A stretch of 64,000 nucleotides of DNA from Aporrectodea caliginosa (lineage: Eukaryota; Annelida; Clitellata; Crassiclitellata; Lumbricidae). This document shows, in pieces, positions 11,859 through 24,176 of the stretch (position 1 is its first letter; each line of letters begins with the position of its first letter). The notes beneath the pieces are model-generated. The model ran no database searches. It had not been told where the DNA came from and saw only the letters and a program-made list of their open reading frames with translations. Location: NCBI GenBank assembly GCA_020284085.1, contig JACEVL010000130.1, positions 3,600,039-3,664,038 on the forward strand, written 5' to 3'. The position numbers and the translations under genes are program-made.

Positions 11859-12508
11859 TCAGAAAGATAGCATGATGATGGCGATGACGTAACCGTTCAA
11901 CTGCAACGTCACGAGAACGAACATGGCCATGTCGAGTTTTCGTTCGGTCATCCAGAGGTTGCGTCTTGGGTGTCGTTTAGCGTGTTCGCTGGTGGTGCAT
12001 CCTCCCTTGGCGGCCGCATCCGTTATCCCTAGCTCTGGGTCGCTGAAGTCGACCGTATGTCCAAACGAGGGCAGGGTGGCCGACCGTTTTCGCTGGCCCG
12101 ATCCTGGGTTGATCGACCGGCGTTCGTCGTCCGAAGAGAGGTCGAAGAGAGGCTGCGTCGATTTGGGCGTCGCCCGGTGGTCGCCGGCGACCGTCGACTT
12201 GGAGGGGCGACGGATGGGCAGCGACCGAGACGGACTCTGGTATCGCCCGGAGGTGTCGTCGTTGACGGGGATCGAGTCGCAGGAGCAACGAAGCCCCGCA
12301 CCGGAAGAGGGGGAGGCGGTGGCGGCGTTGGCGTTGGCGGTGCATTTGTTCTTGGGTGAGGGGGACGAGGGAGCGGAGCAACAGGAGCAGCGGAGCGGTT
12401 GGGTGTCGACGGAGGAGGAAGAAGAGGAAGAGGATGGACTGCGGATGAACGCCAGACTGATGCAGACGGAAGTGACGCAGATGCCCAACAGATTCAGCGG
12501 ATACAGAA
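11859..12508 (-). CDS. Ion channel last exon: M3, cytoplasmic loop, M4, stop
   Basis: The acceptor is a strong pyrimidine tract ending CTGCCTCCTAG just before TTCTGTATCC. It is phase 1 and matches the donor of the M1/M2 exon. The exon encodes 215 residues plus two bases. A hydrophobic M3 (LNLLGICVTSVCISLAFI) is followed by the RSP turn and eight serines. The cytoplasmic loop of roughly 165 residues is rich in Ser, Pro and basic residues. A TERKLD lead precedes M4, and the protein ends six codons after the M4 core. M3 is about four residues shorter than in vertebrate nicotinic subunits when counted from the VP after M2. The plus strand of this exon is also open for 255 codons, which I regard as a composition shadow. 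Confidence 0.85.
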
Positions 12509-12668
12509 CTAGGAGGCAGCAGAAGAACAACATCAGTCACATTCCAAGCAAAACAATATTACTTTACGTTGCAATGTGCGCTCTTATGTCTCTATGTAGC
12601 CTATGCTTGTATGACCTTGTGTATGTATGTCACAGTAGAGGTGTATATATAGGCACACACCTGCATTT

Positions 12669-12782
12669 GAGAGAGAGAGAGAGAGACTGACCGACAGAGA
12701 GAGAGAGAGACGGACAGTGAGACAGACAGAGACAAAGAGAGACAGACAGACGGACACCCAGACAGAGACATAGAGAAAGAGG
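12669..12782. repeat. (GA)n / (GACA)n low-complexity tract
   Basis: Purine-rich GAGA runs mixed with GACA units lie just upstream (gene sense) of the last exon's acceptor region, in the long last intron. Confidence 0.85.
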
Positions 12783-12896
12783 GGAACGGACATTTCCCTC
12801 CGGATATTTCCCCCGGACAGTTCCCCCGGACATTTCCCCGGACGTTCCCCCCCCATTTCGACTAGGACTTTTTCCCCCCGGACATTTCCCCCCTTT
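12783..12896. repeat. Degenerate tandem repeat of CGGACATTTCCCC
   Basis: Six or seven degenerate copies of a 13-18-base unit of the form CGGACATTTCCCC. On the minus strand the unit reads GGGGAAATGTCC, close to an NF-kB-type site. Related units in opposite sense occur beyond the other end of the foldback (25034-25062), so the pair brackets it as a loose inverted repeat. Confidence 0.7.
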
Positions 12897-13351
12897 CTGT
12901 ACATACCACCTCAATTGTTCATACAAGTCAAGCCCTGAGTTCTAAACCTAGACCTTGGCCTGTTATGTATAATTATATATGAAACTTTTACAACGAATCC
13001 TTAGAAGTAAATGCTAAGAAATTCATATAAATAGCTATGCGTATAAAAGGCACAAACATAATTGTCAATAAATAAACAACGACCGTACGTTACGTTCTAA
13101 AGCTTTAATGTTGATCGAAGTCAGGTGCGAAGTTCGAAATATCGAAACCGGAGCTTTAGATCAAAACATCAGACCGCTGAATGTTTATTTTAGGTTTCGA
13201 CTCTAACCGACAATTGAGGTAGGCCTACAGTCACTTTTGAGGTAGCCTGATTGATTACTGAGTCTTCGCTAATAAGTCACAGTCGAAATACTCTAATTGA
13301 ACAAATAGTGTTCGTCGTACCTTACGTTCCATAACGAATGCCTTGGCGGCA
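12897..13351. other. Intronic sequence between repeats
   Basis: This is AT-rich intron DNA immediately outside the left end of the foldback. I see no exon, RNA gene or repeat family. Confidence 0.4.
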
Positions 13352-13380
13352 AGTAGTGTGATGACTCCCATTTGAAGCGC

Positions 13381-13486
13381 AGCCACGCCTCCTACTCCTG
13401 ATTGGTCAGTTAGCCACGCCTCCTACTCCTGATTGGTCAGTTAGCCACGCCTCCTACTCCTGATTGGTCAGTTAGCCCCGCCCCCT
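13381..13486. repeat. 31-bp tandem repeat with CCAAT and CACGCC boxes
   Basis: Three identical 31-bp units plus a partial fourth, each holding AGCCACGCCTCC and the inverted CCAAT box GATTGGTCAG, are followed by a GC-box-like CCCCGCCCCC. The mirror copy is at about 24768-24873. This is the terminal module of the foldback arm. Confidence 0.9.
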
Positions 13487-13559
13487 ATTGTTCTGGGCCC
13501 CGCCCCTTTTGGCTCTAGGCTTGGGCTGCCATCCCGAGGTCATTGTTCCAGGGTCTGGC

Positions 13560-13975
13560 GCACCTGCCACTCCATTGTTTCTAGGGTTGCCCACCTGTCA
13601 ATCAATTGTTCCTAGGGTTGGCGCACCTGCTCGTCCATTGTTCCTAGGGTTGGCGCACCTGCCAATCAATTGTTCCTAGGGTTGAGCACCTGTCAATCTA
13701 GTGCTAATGGGCCACCCCCGCGTCCTTTGTTCATACATCAAAGCACAATGGTCTTTTGTAACTGGCGCTAGGTCATAAACTCACTAAACCGCCGTACTAT
13801 GAATAGGTCATCATAAAAGCGCACGCAAAGCCCCATTATATTGGGTAATTAAGACGCCGTACTATGAATAGGCCATCATAAAAGCACACACAAAGCCCCA
13901 TTATATTGGGTCACGCACTATGAATAGGCCATCATAAAAGTGCCGTCAAAAGCCCATTATATTGGCTCATTAAAT
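13560..13975. repeat. Two tandem-repeat modules of the foldback arm
   Basis: From about 13560 to 13700, four degenerate units of about 40 bp carry TCCTAGGGTTGGCGCACCTG. From about 13790 to 13975, three units of about 65 bp carry ACTATGAATAGG, CATCATAAAAG and CCCCATTATATTGGG. Mirror copies lie at about 24280-24700 in the other arm. Confidence 0.8.
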
Positions 13976-14058
13976 CGTCGTACCATGAAAGGCCACCCAA
14001 AAACTCATTAAATATCCATACAATGAAAGGACTGTCATTAACCAATTGTCAATAAATC

Positions 14059-14059
<1 letters not shown>

Positions 14060-14120
<61 letters not shown>

Positions 14121-14155
14121 ACGAAGGAGGGGGAGAGGGAGAGCCAGCGCATGCA

Positions 14156-14223
<68 letters not shown>

Positions 14224-14390
14224 GCATTATTGTTTCCAAAAGTGCTCAATTCTCAAATTTCAAACAAAATTGGTGTAAAAAGGAAGAATGCAGAGAGAGG
14301 GAGAGAGCGAAAGACAGACGGTGAGAGAGCACGAAGGAGGAAGGAAGGGGGAGAGACAGTGCATGCTGGTCTGTTTGTGTGCATGCATGC

Positions 14391-14443
<53 letters not shown>

Positions 14444-14893
14444 GCATTATTATTATTATTATTAGCATTATTGTTTCCAAAAGTGATCAATTCTCAAATT
14501 TCAAACAAAATTGGTGTAAAAAGGAAGAATGCAGAGAGAGGGAGAGAGAGAAAGACAGGAGGGGAGAGAGCACGAAGGAGGGAGGAAGGGGGAGAGACAG
14601 CGCATGCTGGTCTGTTTGTGTGCATACATGCATTTATTATTATTATTATTGTTATTGTTATTATTATTATTATTATTATTATTAGCATTATTATTATTAT
14701 TATTATTAGCATTATTATTATTATTAGCATTATTGTTTTCCAAAAGTGATCAATTCTCAAATTTCAAACAAAATTGGTGTAAAAAGGAAGAATGCAGAGA
14801 GAGGGAGAGAGCGAAAGACAGACGGTGAGAGAGCACGAAGGAGGAAGGAAGGGGGAGAGACAGTGCATGCTGGTCTGTTTGTGTGCATGCATG

Positions 14894-14963
<70 letters not shown>

Positions 14964-15345
14964 CATTATTATTATTATTATTAGCATTATTGTTTCCAAA
15001 AGTGATCAATTCTCAAATATCAAACAAAATTGGTGTAAAAAGGAGGAACGCAGAGAGAGGGAGAGAGAGAAAGACAGACGGGGAGAGAGCACGAAGGAGG
15101 GAGGAAGGGGGAGAGACAGCGCATGCTTGTATGTTGTAGGCATACATACATTTATTATTATTATTATTGTTATTGTTATTATTATTATTAGCATTATCAT
15201 CTACGAAAGTGCTCAATTCTCAAACAGCAAACAAAGTGGTGTAAAAAAGGAAGAACACAGAGAGAGGGAAAGAAAGACAGACAGTGAGAGAGCACGAAGG
15301 AGGGAGGAAGGGAGAGAGACAGCATGTGCTTGTATGTCTGTAAGC
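14060..15345. repeat. About 255-bp tandem units with (GA)n and (ATT)n, left arm
   Basis: After a (GA)n run (14061-14120), five or six units of 205-265 bp follow. Each is an (ATT)n microsatellite, then GCATTATTGTTTCCAAAAG, CAAATTTCAAACAAAATTGG, a GAGAGAGGGAGAG purine block with GAGCACGAAGGAGG, and a CAGTGCATGCTGGTCTG block. Units differ mostly in (ATT)n length. Mirror copies span about 22905-24175. Open frames of poly-Ile, poly-Leu or poly-Asn here are artefacts. Confidence 0.9.
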
Positions 15346-15546
15346 ATGTGTGCATGGACATGTTTCTATGTTTGTGTATGTTTGTGTATATGAGCAATGG
15401 GCTTTATCAAGTAGCGCATCATACGATGAAATGGTTATTATTTCAAATAAATACAATTTAATATTTTAATATGCGCTAAAGTTGCACTCTTGTGCGACTA
15501 ATTATATAAGCATACATCTACGCATCTTTCCATATAAAATCCGAGC

Positions 15547-15547
<1 letters not shown>

Positions 15548-15608
<61 letters not shown>

Positions 15609-16195
15609 AGTGTACAATTCTCAAATATCAAACAAATTGATGTAAAAAGAAAGAACACGGAGAAAGAGCACGAGGGAGGGAGGAATGGAGGCAGAGAGGC
15701 AGAGAGAGGCAGAGGTAAGCTATTATTTTAATATATTTTAAAGCTTCGCTCTTATTGCAGGTTTGTTTGGCTATATGTGAGCGTAACACATGGGTATGTC
15801 TGTATGCTTGTGTGTATTTGTATGTGTTTATGTGTAGGTGTTTGCTCATTTGTGTTTCTGTATATGGGTGTGTATATGTAAGTATCTATATGCTTAGGTG
15901 TTTGTATATTTGTGGAAGTTCTTGTGGGCTTGTTTGTATGTATTGGTGTGTATTCATGTACGAGTTTGTGTATTTGCGGGTGTTTGTATGTATGCATGTA
16001 TGTGGTTGTGTATGAATGTGTAAGTATGTATATGTTTTGGTGCTTGAACGTTTGGATTTGACTATTTGGATGCACATTTGTATGTATTTGCGGATATGCA
16101 TATGTATGGTTGTATAGTTTGTGTATATGCGCAATGGTAGCATATGTACTAAAATTGCAACTCTCTTGGTTTGCTTAGATGAGTTTTGTAAGTTG
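15548..16195. repeat. (ATT)n, partial unit and TG-rich degenerate repeat, left arm
   Basis: An (ATT)n run (15548-15606) and a truncated copy of the 255-bp unit (15607-15715) are followed to about 16135 by degenerate GTGTATGT-type DNA. The mirror is about 22025-22670. Confidence 0.8.
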
Positions 16196-16318
16196 TCAAG
16201 ACTGGATGATGGAGGAAGACTACCACAAACAGAAGGAAAGAGCCAGAAAACGTGATGAATGGTGAAATTGGACGTACGAACCTGCCTAGCAAGGCAGAGA
16301 ACCCAAAGAAGAAGGTTG
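16196..16318 (+). pseudogene. LINE 3' end fragment inside left foldback arm
   Basis: The plus strand encodes a tail with DWMMEEDYHKQKERARKRDE, then an in-frame stop, then GREPKEEG-like sequence ending in an (AAG)n tail. It is related to the LINE end at 8284-8479. Presence in both arms means the insertion predates the arm duplication, or the element captured it. Confidence 0.5.
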
Positions 16319-16439
16319 TCAAGAGACACGAGAGAACAAGCGCATGATTGATAAAATTGCAATTGGTAGGTTACATTGTTGGATGGTTTCAATGCTTGTA
16401 TAGACCATATACAAATTTTTACATGCTGAGACGTGTAGA

Positions 16440-17060
16440 ATAGCAGCATGTATGCTAAAATCACCACTCCTCGACGGCTCAGATGCATAGAATTGCTAAA
16501 ATTATCATTTTTCGAATGCCAAGATGCAGCAAGAATTGCTAAAATTATGGATCTTCAGCCACTCAGATGCAGCAGAATCACAGTGAGTATGCTGTGAAAT
16601 CATATTACAATTCCTCAAATGCTAAGTTAACGCACACAATTGCTACAATTACCGTTTTTCGAATGCTAAGATGCAAAGAATTTCTAAAATTACGGCTGTT
16701 CGACCACTCAGACGCATAGAATTGCGATATGTATGCTGAAATGACCACACTTCTAATGCTAAGACGCAAAGAATCACAGTGGATATGCTAATATTGCTAT
16801 TCTTCCAATGCTAAGATGCAAAGAATTGCAGTAAAGTATGCTTCAATTACCACAGACAGCGAATGCTAAGACGCAAAGAATTGCGACATGTATGTTAAAA
16901 TTACAATTCTTCGAATGCTAAGGTGCACACAAGTGCAGCATATATGTAAAAAGCGACTCAGCCATTGCTAAGAAATGCTACGATGAAAGACTCTTCAATG
17001 CTCTGACACATATAATTGCCATCAAAGATGCCACTCTTGACGAATGCTCAGTGGCATAGA
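16440..17060. repeat. Degenerate tandem repeat, about 50-60 bp units, left arm
   Basis: Ten or more degenerate units combine CGAATGCTAAGATGCAAAG, AATTGC and ATGCTAAAATTAC. The mirror in the right arm runs from about 21040 to 21780 and retains more copies. The match between arms breaks at 16952/21283. Confidence 0.8.
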
Positions 17061-18569
17061 ATTATTGAAGTGCCTGTGCCGCTTGAATGTGCAGAGTTTC
17101 GTAGAATGGCTGAAGTGCGCTCGAAGAACAGACTCTGCACAGAAAAGATGGCTAAGATTAGTCGTTGCCAGTGAATACTATGGCGACCAACACTTTGCAG
17201 TTTTAGATTGTGGCATGCATCAACTGCCAGTAACCTTAGAAACATTGCTAATGTCGAGTTCACGAGCCAGGTGCGTACTTTTACATTATTGCCAGCAGAT
17301 GGAGAATCAGCTGCAGCAAGCTCAAGAATTTAGAACGTTAAGATGCATGAGAGTCAACAACAGCGATTGAGCAACATGTCTCGCTGTTTGAAGACAATGA
17401 GAGAATGGAAACAGTATGGGTCAAGACTTCCATGACAATGCTCCAATACGATGTCGGGCCTGTGACCTCAAATTGCTTGTTCTATGCGAATTGAATGTTG
17501 ATTATGACAAAATTCAATGAATTCTTGAGATGTGCACCAAAGGCCACAGACTCCTTGCATGGACTCGAGTCCGCAGAAACTGGAGAATCTTGATGAATCA
17601 GCGAGAAGTTGGCGAAACTTGAAACTTCGAGATTTCAGAACAACAATCCGAAACCGAAAACATACACTGATAAATTGGCGAGTACCTACAACCGCAAACT
17701 TCTGCTGAAACTTCAGTCGAATGTATGAAAACAAAACTCTGAGTCTTTAGAATGTTTAAATTTTGAGAAACTTGCAGCCTGTTAATGTATTCTCGAAACT
17801 TGAAACACACTTTAGTGTACTTGAGTTGAGCACAGTGACAGTCAGATACAAAGCCTTCTTGCAACATTTGAATGACGAAACATTTCATGTTGATTTAGCA
17901 TGAGACGCCGAAGATGAACATCGCGGAAAAAGAGCATTCGACCGAATGTTCGACCATGGCAGCCACAGCTGAAGTTCAGAGTATGTATTACGAAAGTCAT
18001 GAACGAATTGTAAACTGGTGTGCGAATCCCTGAGCGAACCGTAGAATTGATGTTCAGAATTACAGACCGAGACCGGCGGCATACGATGCACAGCCAGTAT
18101 GAGAAAAAGAGAGGCTCATATTTAAACATGATGCATTTAATTGGTTTGCGATTGAAAATGATCAGAAAATACAACTTGAAACCTTATTCGAAAACGAAAC
18201 CGAGCGTTAGACCCAGCAGCTTGCTTGCAGATTGAGTGAGCGCTTATTTGCTTCAGCAGACTGATTCAAGTTTGCAGTTTTGCTCAGCGTTAGTTTCAGT
18301 ACAGAGGTGTTTACATGTCAAAAGCGGTGCAAATGACAACGCCACAGACACACAGCGAAGGTCAGCAGTCATGGTGCATTTTGTGTTGTCAGCCATCATT
18401 GTTGATAAGCGGTTTTAGCTGTAGTTGAGGCCATGGTATCGCATATTGTAAGAATGTCCAGTCAGCAAACTTGCAGCTAAAGACATGAAAAGATATGATT
18501 TATGCTGACAAAATGCCAGTTATTAGAAGACTAAGAGCACGCTTGAAGAGTCTGTAGGCTGTAGCGCTG
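17061..18569. other. Diverged inner part of left foldback arm
   Basis: This AT-rich sequence has only weak, gapped similarity to the inverse of 19016-21040. I see no gene. The open frames at 17044-17370, 17842-18174 and 18020-18235 have no recognisable domain. Confidence 0.5.
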
Positions 18570-19015
18570 TAATATGAGCGTTTGTACACTAAACGTAAGA
18601 CTTTTGCAGTTTAAAAAAAAAATACATGACATGTACTATAAATTTGCACGTCAGGGAGAAGAGCAACCGGTCGCCCGCCCATCCCATCAAACTTCGAATC
18701 TAAGGAAAAACGAAACGCGTAGGCATGTTTCGGCGCCGTCGAGAAACCTAGCAACTTTGCAATTTCGCAGAGTTTCCGAAAACCTAAGTTTCGAAGTTTT
18801 ACGTTTTCGGAAAGTATGTTCTTCAAATTTCATAAGTTGCCGGTTTCTCGACGGCATTGAAACATGCCTACGCGTTTCGTTTTTCTTTAGATTCGAAGTT
18901 TGATGGGATGGGCGGGCGACCGGTTGCTCTTCTCCCTGACGTGCAAATTTATTGTACATGTCATGTATTTTGTTTTTAGACTAAAAGTCTTACGTTTAGT
19001 GTACAAACTCTCATA
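18570..19015. repeat. Central palindrome at the fold, about 205-bp arms
   Basis: Bases from about 18570 pair with about 19015 around a centre at 18795. Near-perfect blocks include GAGCAACCGGTCGCCCGCCC (18661-18680) against its complement at 18910-18929, and TTTGTACACTAAACGTAAGAC near the outer ends. Only about 20 bases at the centre are unpaired. This is the turn of the larger foldback. The similar open frames on both strands are a product of the symmetry. Confidence 0.9.
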
Positions 19016-21282
19016 TCATGCTTCTTCACAACCTAACAGACTTAAGTCCCATGTCTCTTGAGAGTCTAATAGCTGAATTTTAGCATAAATATGGTCATTT
19101 CTTGCATCTCTGTGTCTTTGCATCCTTGAAACCTACAAGTTTGCTGTGACCACATTCTTAAAAATATAACATTTTACCATGGACTCCAACTTTTCAAGCT
19201 AGAAACCTTGCTATCAACAATGACATTGTTGACTTAACACACAAAAATTTTACCATGCAAGCCATATTGGTAATCTATGCATTGATAATTGTTGTATACA
19301 TATTGTCATTTCACCCATTTTTGCATTCTATGTAACCGTAATTGTAATGGACAAACCTTTATATCGAGAGTTTTGCAAACCAACAGTCGTATGTATGCTA
19401 AGTAAGCACTCAATGCAACTCTCTATACTGCCTAGAAAACCATAAGTCTGCTAAGTAAATGCTCAACATACTTCTGTATGTAACGAATTTCTGAGTTTTC
19501 AGTCTCTTAAGTCTTCAGTTTCGTAACTTTTCTGTTTAACCAAGTTGTATAATTCTTTTAAAGTTTTCAGTTTCTCAAGTTTTTGTGGTCATTCAATCGC
19601 CCAAATTCTCTAAAAATGCATCATGTTTAAATATGAAACCTCTCTTTTCGCATAAATTGGATATGCCTGAAGCATCACTCTACTGTTACAACTACCGCCA
19701 ATAACTCTTCAGTCACATGAATTCTGAAAAAATGTGACATTATACACACTCTGTATGTGCACTTCAATCGAAGACAAACTTATTTTCATCAATTTACACA
19801 GGAACTCTCCATTCAGAACATTCGCACACGACAGTTCAACCAATTGAAATCTTCAAAAGTACCTCTTTTCACATAATTTTTCATGTACATCGATTCTGAG
19901 AGGCTCTTAAGCCATGCTATACAAGTATTCTGTTACATTACATTACCTACATTTCAGTCAGAAACACTTCTTTTCCACACATTGTTGTTTCATACTTCGC
20001 ACATCTCTAGCTAAATCAAACATATTATCTGTTTCATCATTCAAATGTTGCAAAATTTAGTATTGTACACAGCTTTTCCGCAAACTACAATCACATGTGC
20101 CTAAGTTTTAGGTTTCTCTAGTTGTATGTTTCTAAGAGTTGTAAGTTTCTCAAGTCATAGGTTTCTCAATTTTGTCAAAGACTGCAAGTTTCACAAAGTT
20201 TAAACTTTCTAAAGACTCAAATTTTCTAATAGTTTTCGGTTTCTCAAGTTTTCAGCTTAGGAAGTTCTCAGTTTAGCAAATTTTAAGTTTATCAAGTTGT
20301 ATGTTTATCCAATTGTATGTTTCTCAAGTTTTAAGGATTGTCAAGTTGTAAGTTTCTCAACTTGAAAGTTTCTCAAGTCTTATGTTTCGCAAAGCTTGCA
20401 GGTTTCATAAAGTTTTAAGTTTCTGCAGTTGCAACTTTTCCAATTCCAAGCAACGCAATACTCTAAGAGTCGCAATTTTGACGTGAAAGTCGACGTCTCA
20501 TGAATCTAAGAGTCTTAAGTTGATTATACAAGTCTCCATTTCACACGTCTTCGTTACATAGAACTCGTAAGTTTCTCTTATCCATGTGTCTTTGCAATTT
20601 AAGAGTCACAATTCTAGCGTACCCGCTGCCATTCTACACATCGTATGTGAACTATACAACCACTCATTCCGTCTGACATTGTCACCTATCCATTGCAATT
20701 TTGTCATGTGTGTTGACCTCTCATGCCTCTTTGTAATCTAAAAGTCTTATCCCATGCATTCAAACAATCTAAGTGTTGTAATTTTAGTATACACATAGCC
20801 ATTCTCTGCATCTTAGCCATCTAAAATTCGTGTGTGAACTATACAAACATTCATTCCATCTGCCATCATAATCTAAAAGTTGCACATTTAGTACATCTGT
20901 TCAACTTAAAAGTCTTATGTTTAGTGTACAGGCATTCATTTCATGCATCTTCACAACCTAAAAACTGCAAGTTTCATGCGTCTTATCATACATACCGCAA
21001 TTCTTTGCGTCTTAGCAGTTGGACTTGTATTCTAAGCATATCTATTGCAATTCGCTGTGTCTTAGCATTCGAAGAGTTGTAGTTTTAGCATGCGTACCGC
21101 AATTCTTTGAGCCTTAATATTCGAAGAATTGTAATTTTAACATACATACCTCAATAATTCTTTGCGCTTTACCATTCAAAGAGCTGTAATTGTGGCATGT
21201 GTATGGTAATTCTATGTGTCTGAGCAGTTGAAGAGTCGTAATTTTAGCAATTATATGCATCTTAGCATTGGAAGAGTCGTGA
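19016..21282. other. Diverged inner part of right foldback arm
   Basis: This is AT-rich DNA. From about 19480 to 20480 it is a degenerate array of short AAGTTTCTCAAGTTTT-like units. From about 21040 it merges into the 50-60-bp tandem units. It is about 650 bp longer than its left counterpart. No gene is visible. Confidence 0.5.
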
Positions 21283-22610
21283 TTTTTACATATATGCTGC
21301 ACTTGTGTGCACCTTAGCATTCGAAGAATTGTAATTTTAACATACATGTCGCAATTCTTTGCGTCTTAGCATTCGAAGAGTGGTAATTGAAGCATACCCA
21401 CTGCAATTCTTTGCATCTTAGCATTGGAAGAATAGCAATATTAGCATATCCACTGTGATTCTTTGCGTCTTAGCATTAGAAGTGTGGTCATTTCAGCATA
21501 CATATCGCAATTCTATGCGTCTGAGTGGTCGAACAGCCGTAATTTTAGCAATTCTTTGCATCTTAGCATTCGAAAAACGGTAATTGTAGCAATTGTATGC
21601 GTCTTAGCATTTGAGGAATTGTAATATTAGCATACCCACTGTGATTCTTTGCATCTGAGTGGCCGAAGATCCATAATTTTAGCAATTCTTTGCATCTTGG
21701 CATTCGAAAAATGATAATTTTAGCAATTCTATGCATCTGAGCCGTCGAGGAGTGGTGATTTTAGCATACATGCTGCTATTCTACACGTCTCAGCATGCAA
21801 AAATTTGTATATGGTCTATACAAGCATTGAAACCATCCAACAATGTAACCTACCAATTGCAATTTTATCAATCAAGTTGTTCTCTCGTGTCTCTTGACAA
21901 CCTTCTTCTTTGGGTTCTCTGCCTTGCTAGGCAGGTTCGTACGTCCAATTTCGCCATTCATCACGTTTTCTGGCTCTTTCCTTCTGTTTGTGGTAGTCTT
22001 CCTCCATCATCCAGTCTTGACAACCTACAAAACTCATCTAAGCAAACCAAGAGAGTTGCAATTTTAGTACATATGCTACCATTGCGCATATACACAAACT
22101 ATACAACCATACATATGCATATCCGCAAATACATACAAATGTGCATCCAAATAGTCAAATCCAAACGTACAAGCACCAAAACATATACATACTTACACAT
22201 TCATACACAACCACATACATGCATACATACAAACACCCGCAAATACACAAACTCGTACATGAATACACACCAATACATACAAACAAGCCCACAAGAACTT
22301 CCACAAATATACAAACACCTAAGCATATAGATACTTACATATACACACCCATATACAGAAACACAAATGTGCAAACACCTACACATAAACACATACAAAT
22401 ACACACAAGCATACAGACATACCCATGTGTTACGCTCACATATAGCCAAACAAACCTGCAATAAGAGCGAAAAATATTTAAAATATATTAAAATAATAGC
22501 TTACCTCTGCCTCTCTCTGCCTCTCTGCCTCCATTCCTCCCTCCCTCGTGCTCTTTCTTCGTGTTCTTTCTTTTTACATCAATTTGTTTGATATTTGAGA
22601 ATTGTACACT

Positions 22611-22669
<59 letters not shown>

Positions 22670-23252
22670 GCTCGGATTTTATATGGAAAGATGCGTAGAT
22701 GTATGCTTATATAATTAGTCGCACAAGAGTGCAACTTTAGCGCATATTAAAATATTAAATTGTATTTATTTGAAATAATAACCATTTCATCGTATGATGC
22801 GCTACTTGATAAAGCCCATTGCTCATATACACAAACATACACAAACATAGAAACATGTCCATGCACACATGCTTACAGACATACAAGCACATGCTGTCTC
22901 TCTCCCTTCCTCCCTCCTTCGTGCTCTCTCACTGTCTGTCTTTCTTTCCCTCTCTCTGTGTTCTTCCTTTTTTACACCACTTTGTTTGCTGTTTGAGAAT
23001 TGAGCACTTTCGTAGATGATAATGCTAATAATAATAATAACAATAACAATAATAATAATAATAAATGTATGTATGCCTACAACATACAAGCATGCGCTGT
23101 CTCTCCCCCTTCCTCCCTCCTTCGTGCTCTCTCCCCGTCTGTCTTTCTCTCTCTCCCTCTCTCTGCGTTCCTCCTTTTTACACCAATTTTGTTTGATATT
23201 TGAGAATTGATCACTTTTGGAAACAATAATGCTAATAATAATAATAATAATG

Positions 23253-23316
<64 letters not shown>

Positions 23317-23747
23317 CATGCATGCACACAAACAGACCAGCATGCACTGTCTCTCCCCCTTCCTTCCTCCTTCGTGCTCTCTCACCGTCTGTCTTTCGCT
23401 CTCTCCCTCTCTCTGCATTCTTCCTTTTTACACCAATTTTGTTTGAAATTTGAGAATTGATCACTTTTGGAAAACAATAATGCTAATAATAATAATAATG
23501 CTAATAATAATAATAATAATAATGCTAATAATAATAATAATAATAATAATAACAATAACAATAATAATAATAATAAATGCATGTATGCACACAAACAGAC
23601 CAGCATGCGCTGTCTCTCCCCCTTCCTCCCTCCTTCGTGCTCTCTCCCCTCCTGTCTTTCTCTCTCTCCCTCTCTCTGCATTCTTCCTTTTTACACCAAT
23701 TTTGTTTGAAATTTGAGAATTGATCACTTTTGGAAACAATAATGCTA

Positions 23748-23826
<79 letters not shown>

Positions 23827-24007
23827 TAATAATAATAAATGCATGCATGCACACAAACAGACCAGCATGCACTGTCTCTCCCCCTTCCTTCCTCCTTCGT
23901 GCTCTCTCACCGTCTGTCTTTCGCTCTCTCCCTCTCTCTGCATTCTTCCTTTTTACACCAATTTTGTTTGAAATTTGAGAATTGAGCACTTTTGGAAACA
24001 ATAATGC

Positions 24008-24066
<59 letters not shown>

Positions 24067-24100
24067 GCATGCGCTGGCTCTCCCTCTTCCCCTCCTTCGT

Positions 24101-24176
<76 letters not shown>

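Noticed and set aside
11923..12690. 255-codon open frame on the plus strand opposite the last ion-channel exon
   Set aside because: The minus strand is explained by M3, loop and M4 with good splice borders. The plus frame has no domain and follows from Ser/Arg-rich codon composition.
14046..15393. Many poly-Ile, poly-Leu and poly-Asn frames on both strands
   Set aside because: They are translations of (ATT)n and purine tracts in the foldback arms, and are mirrored at 22823-24284.
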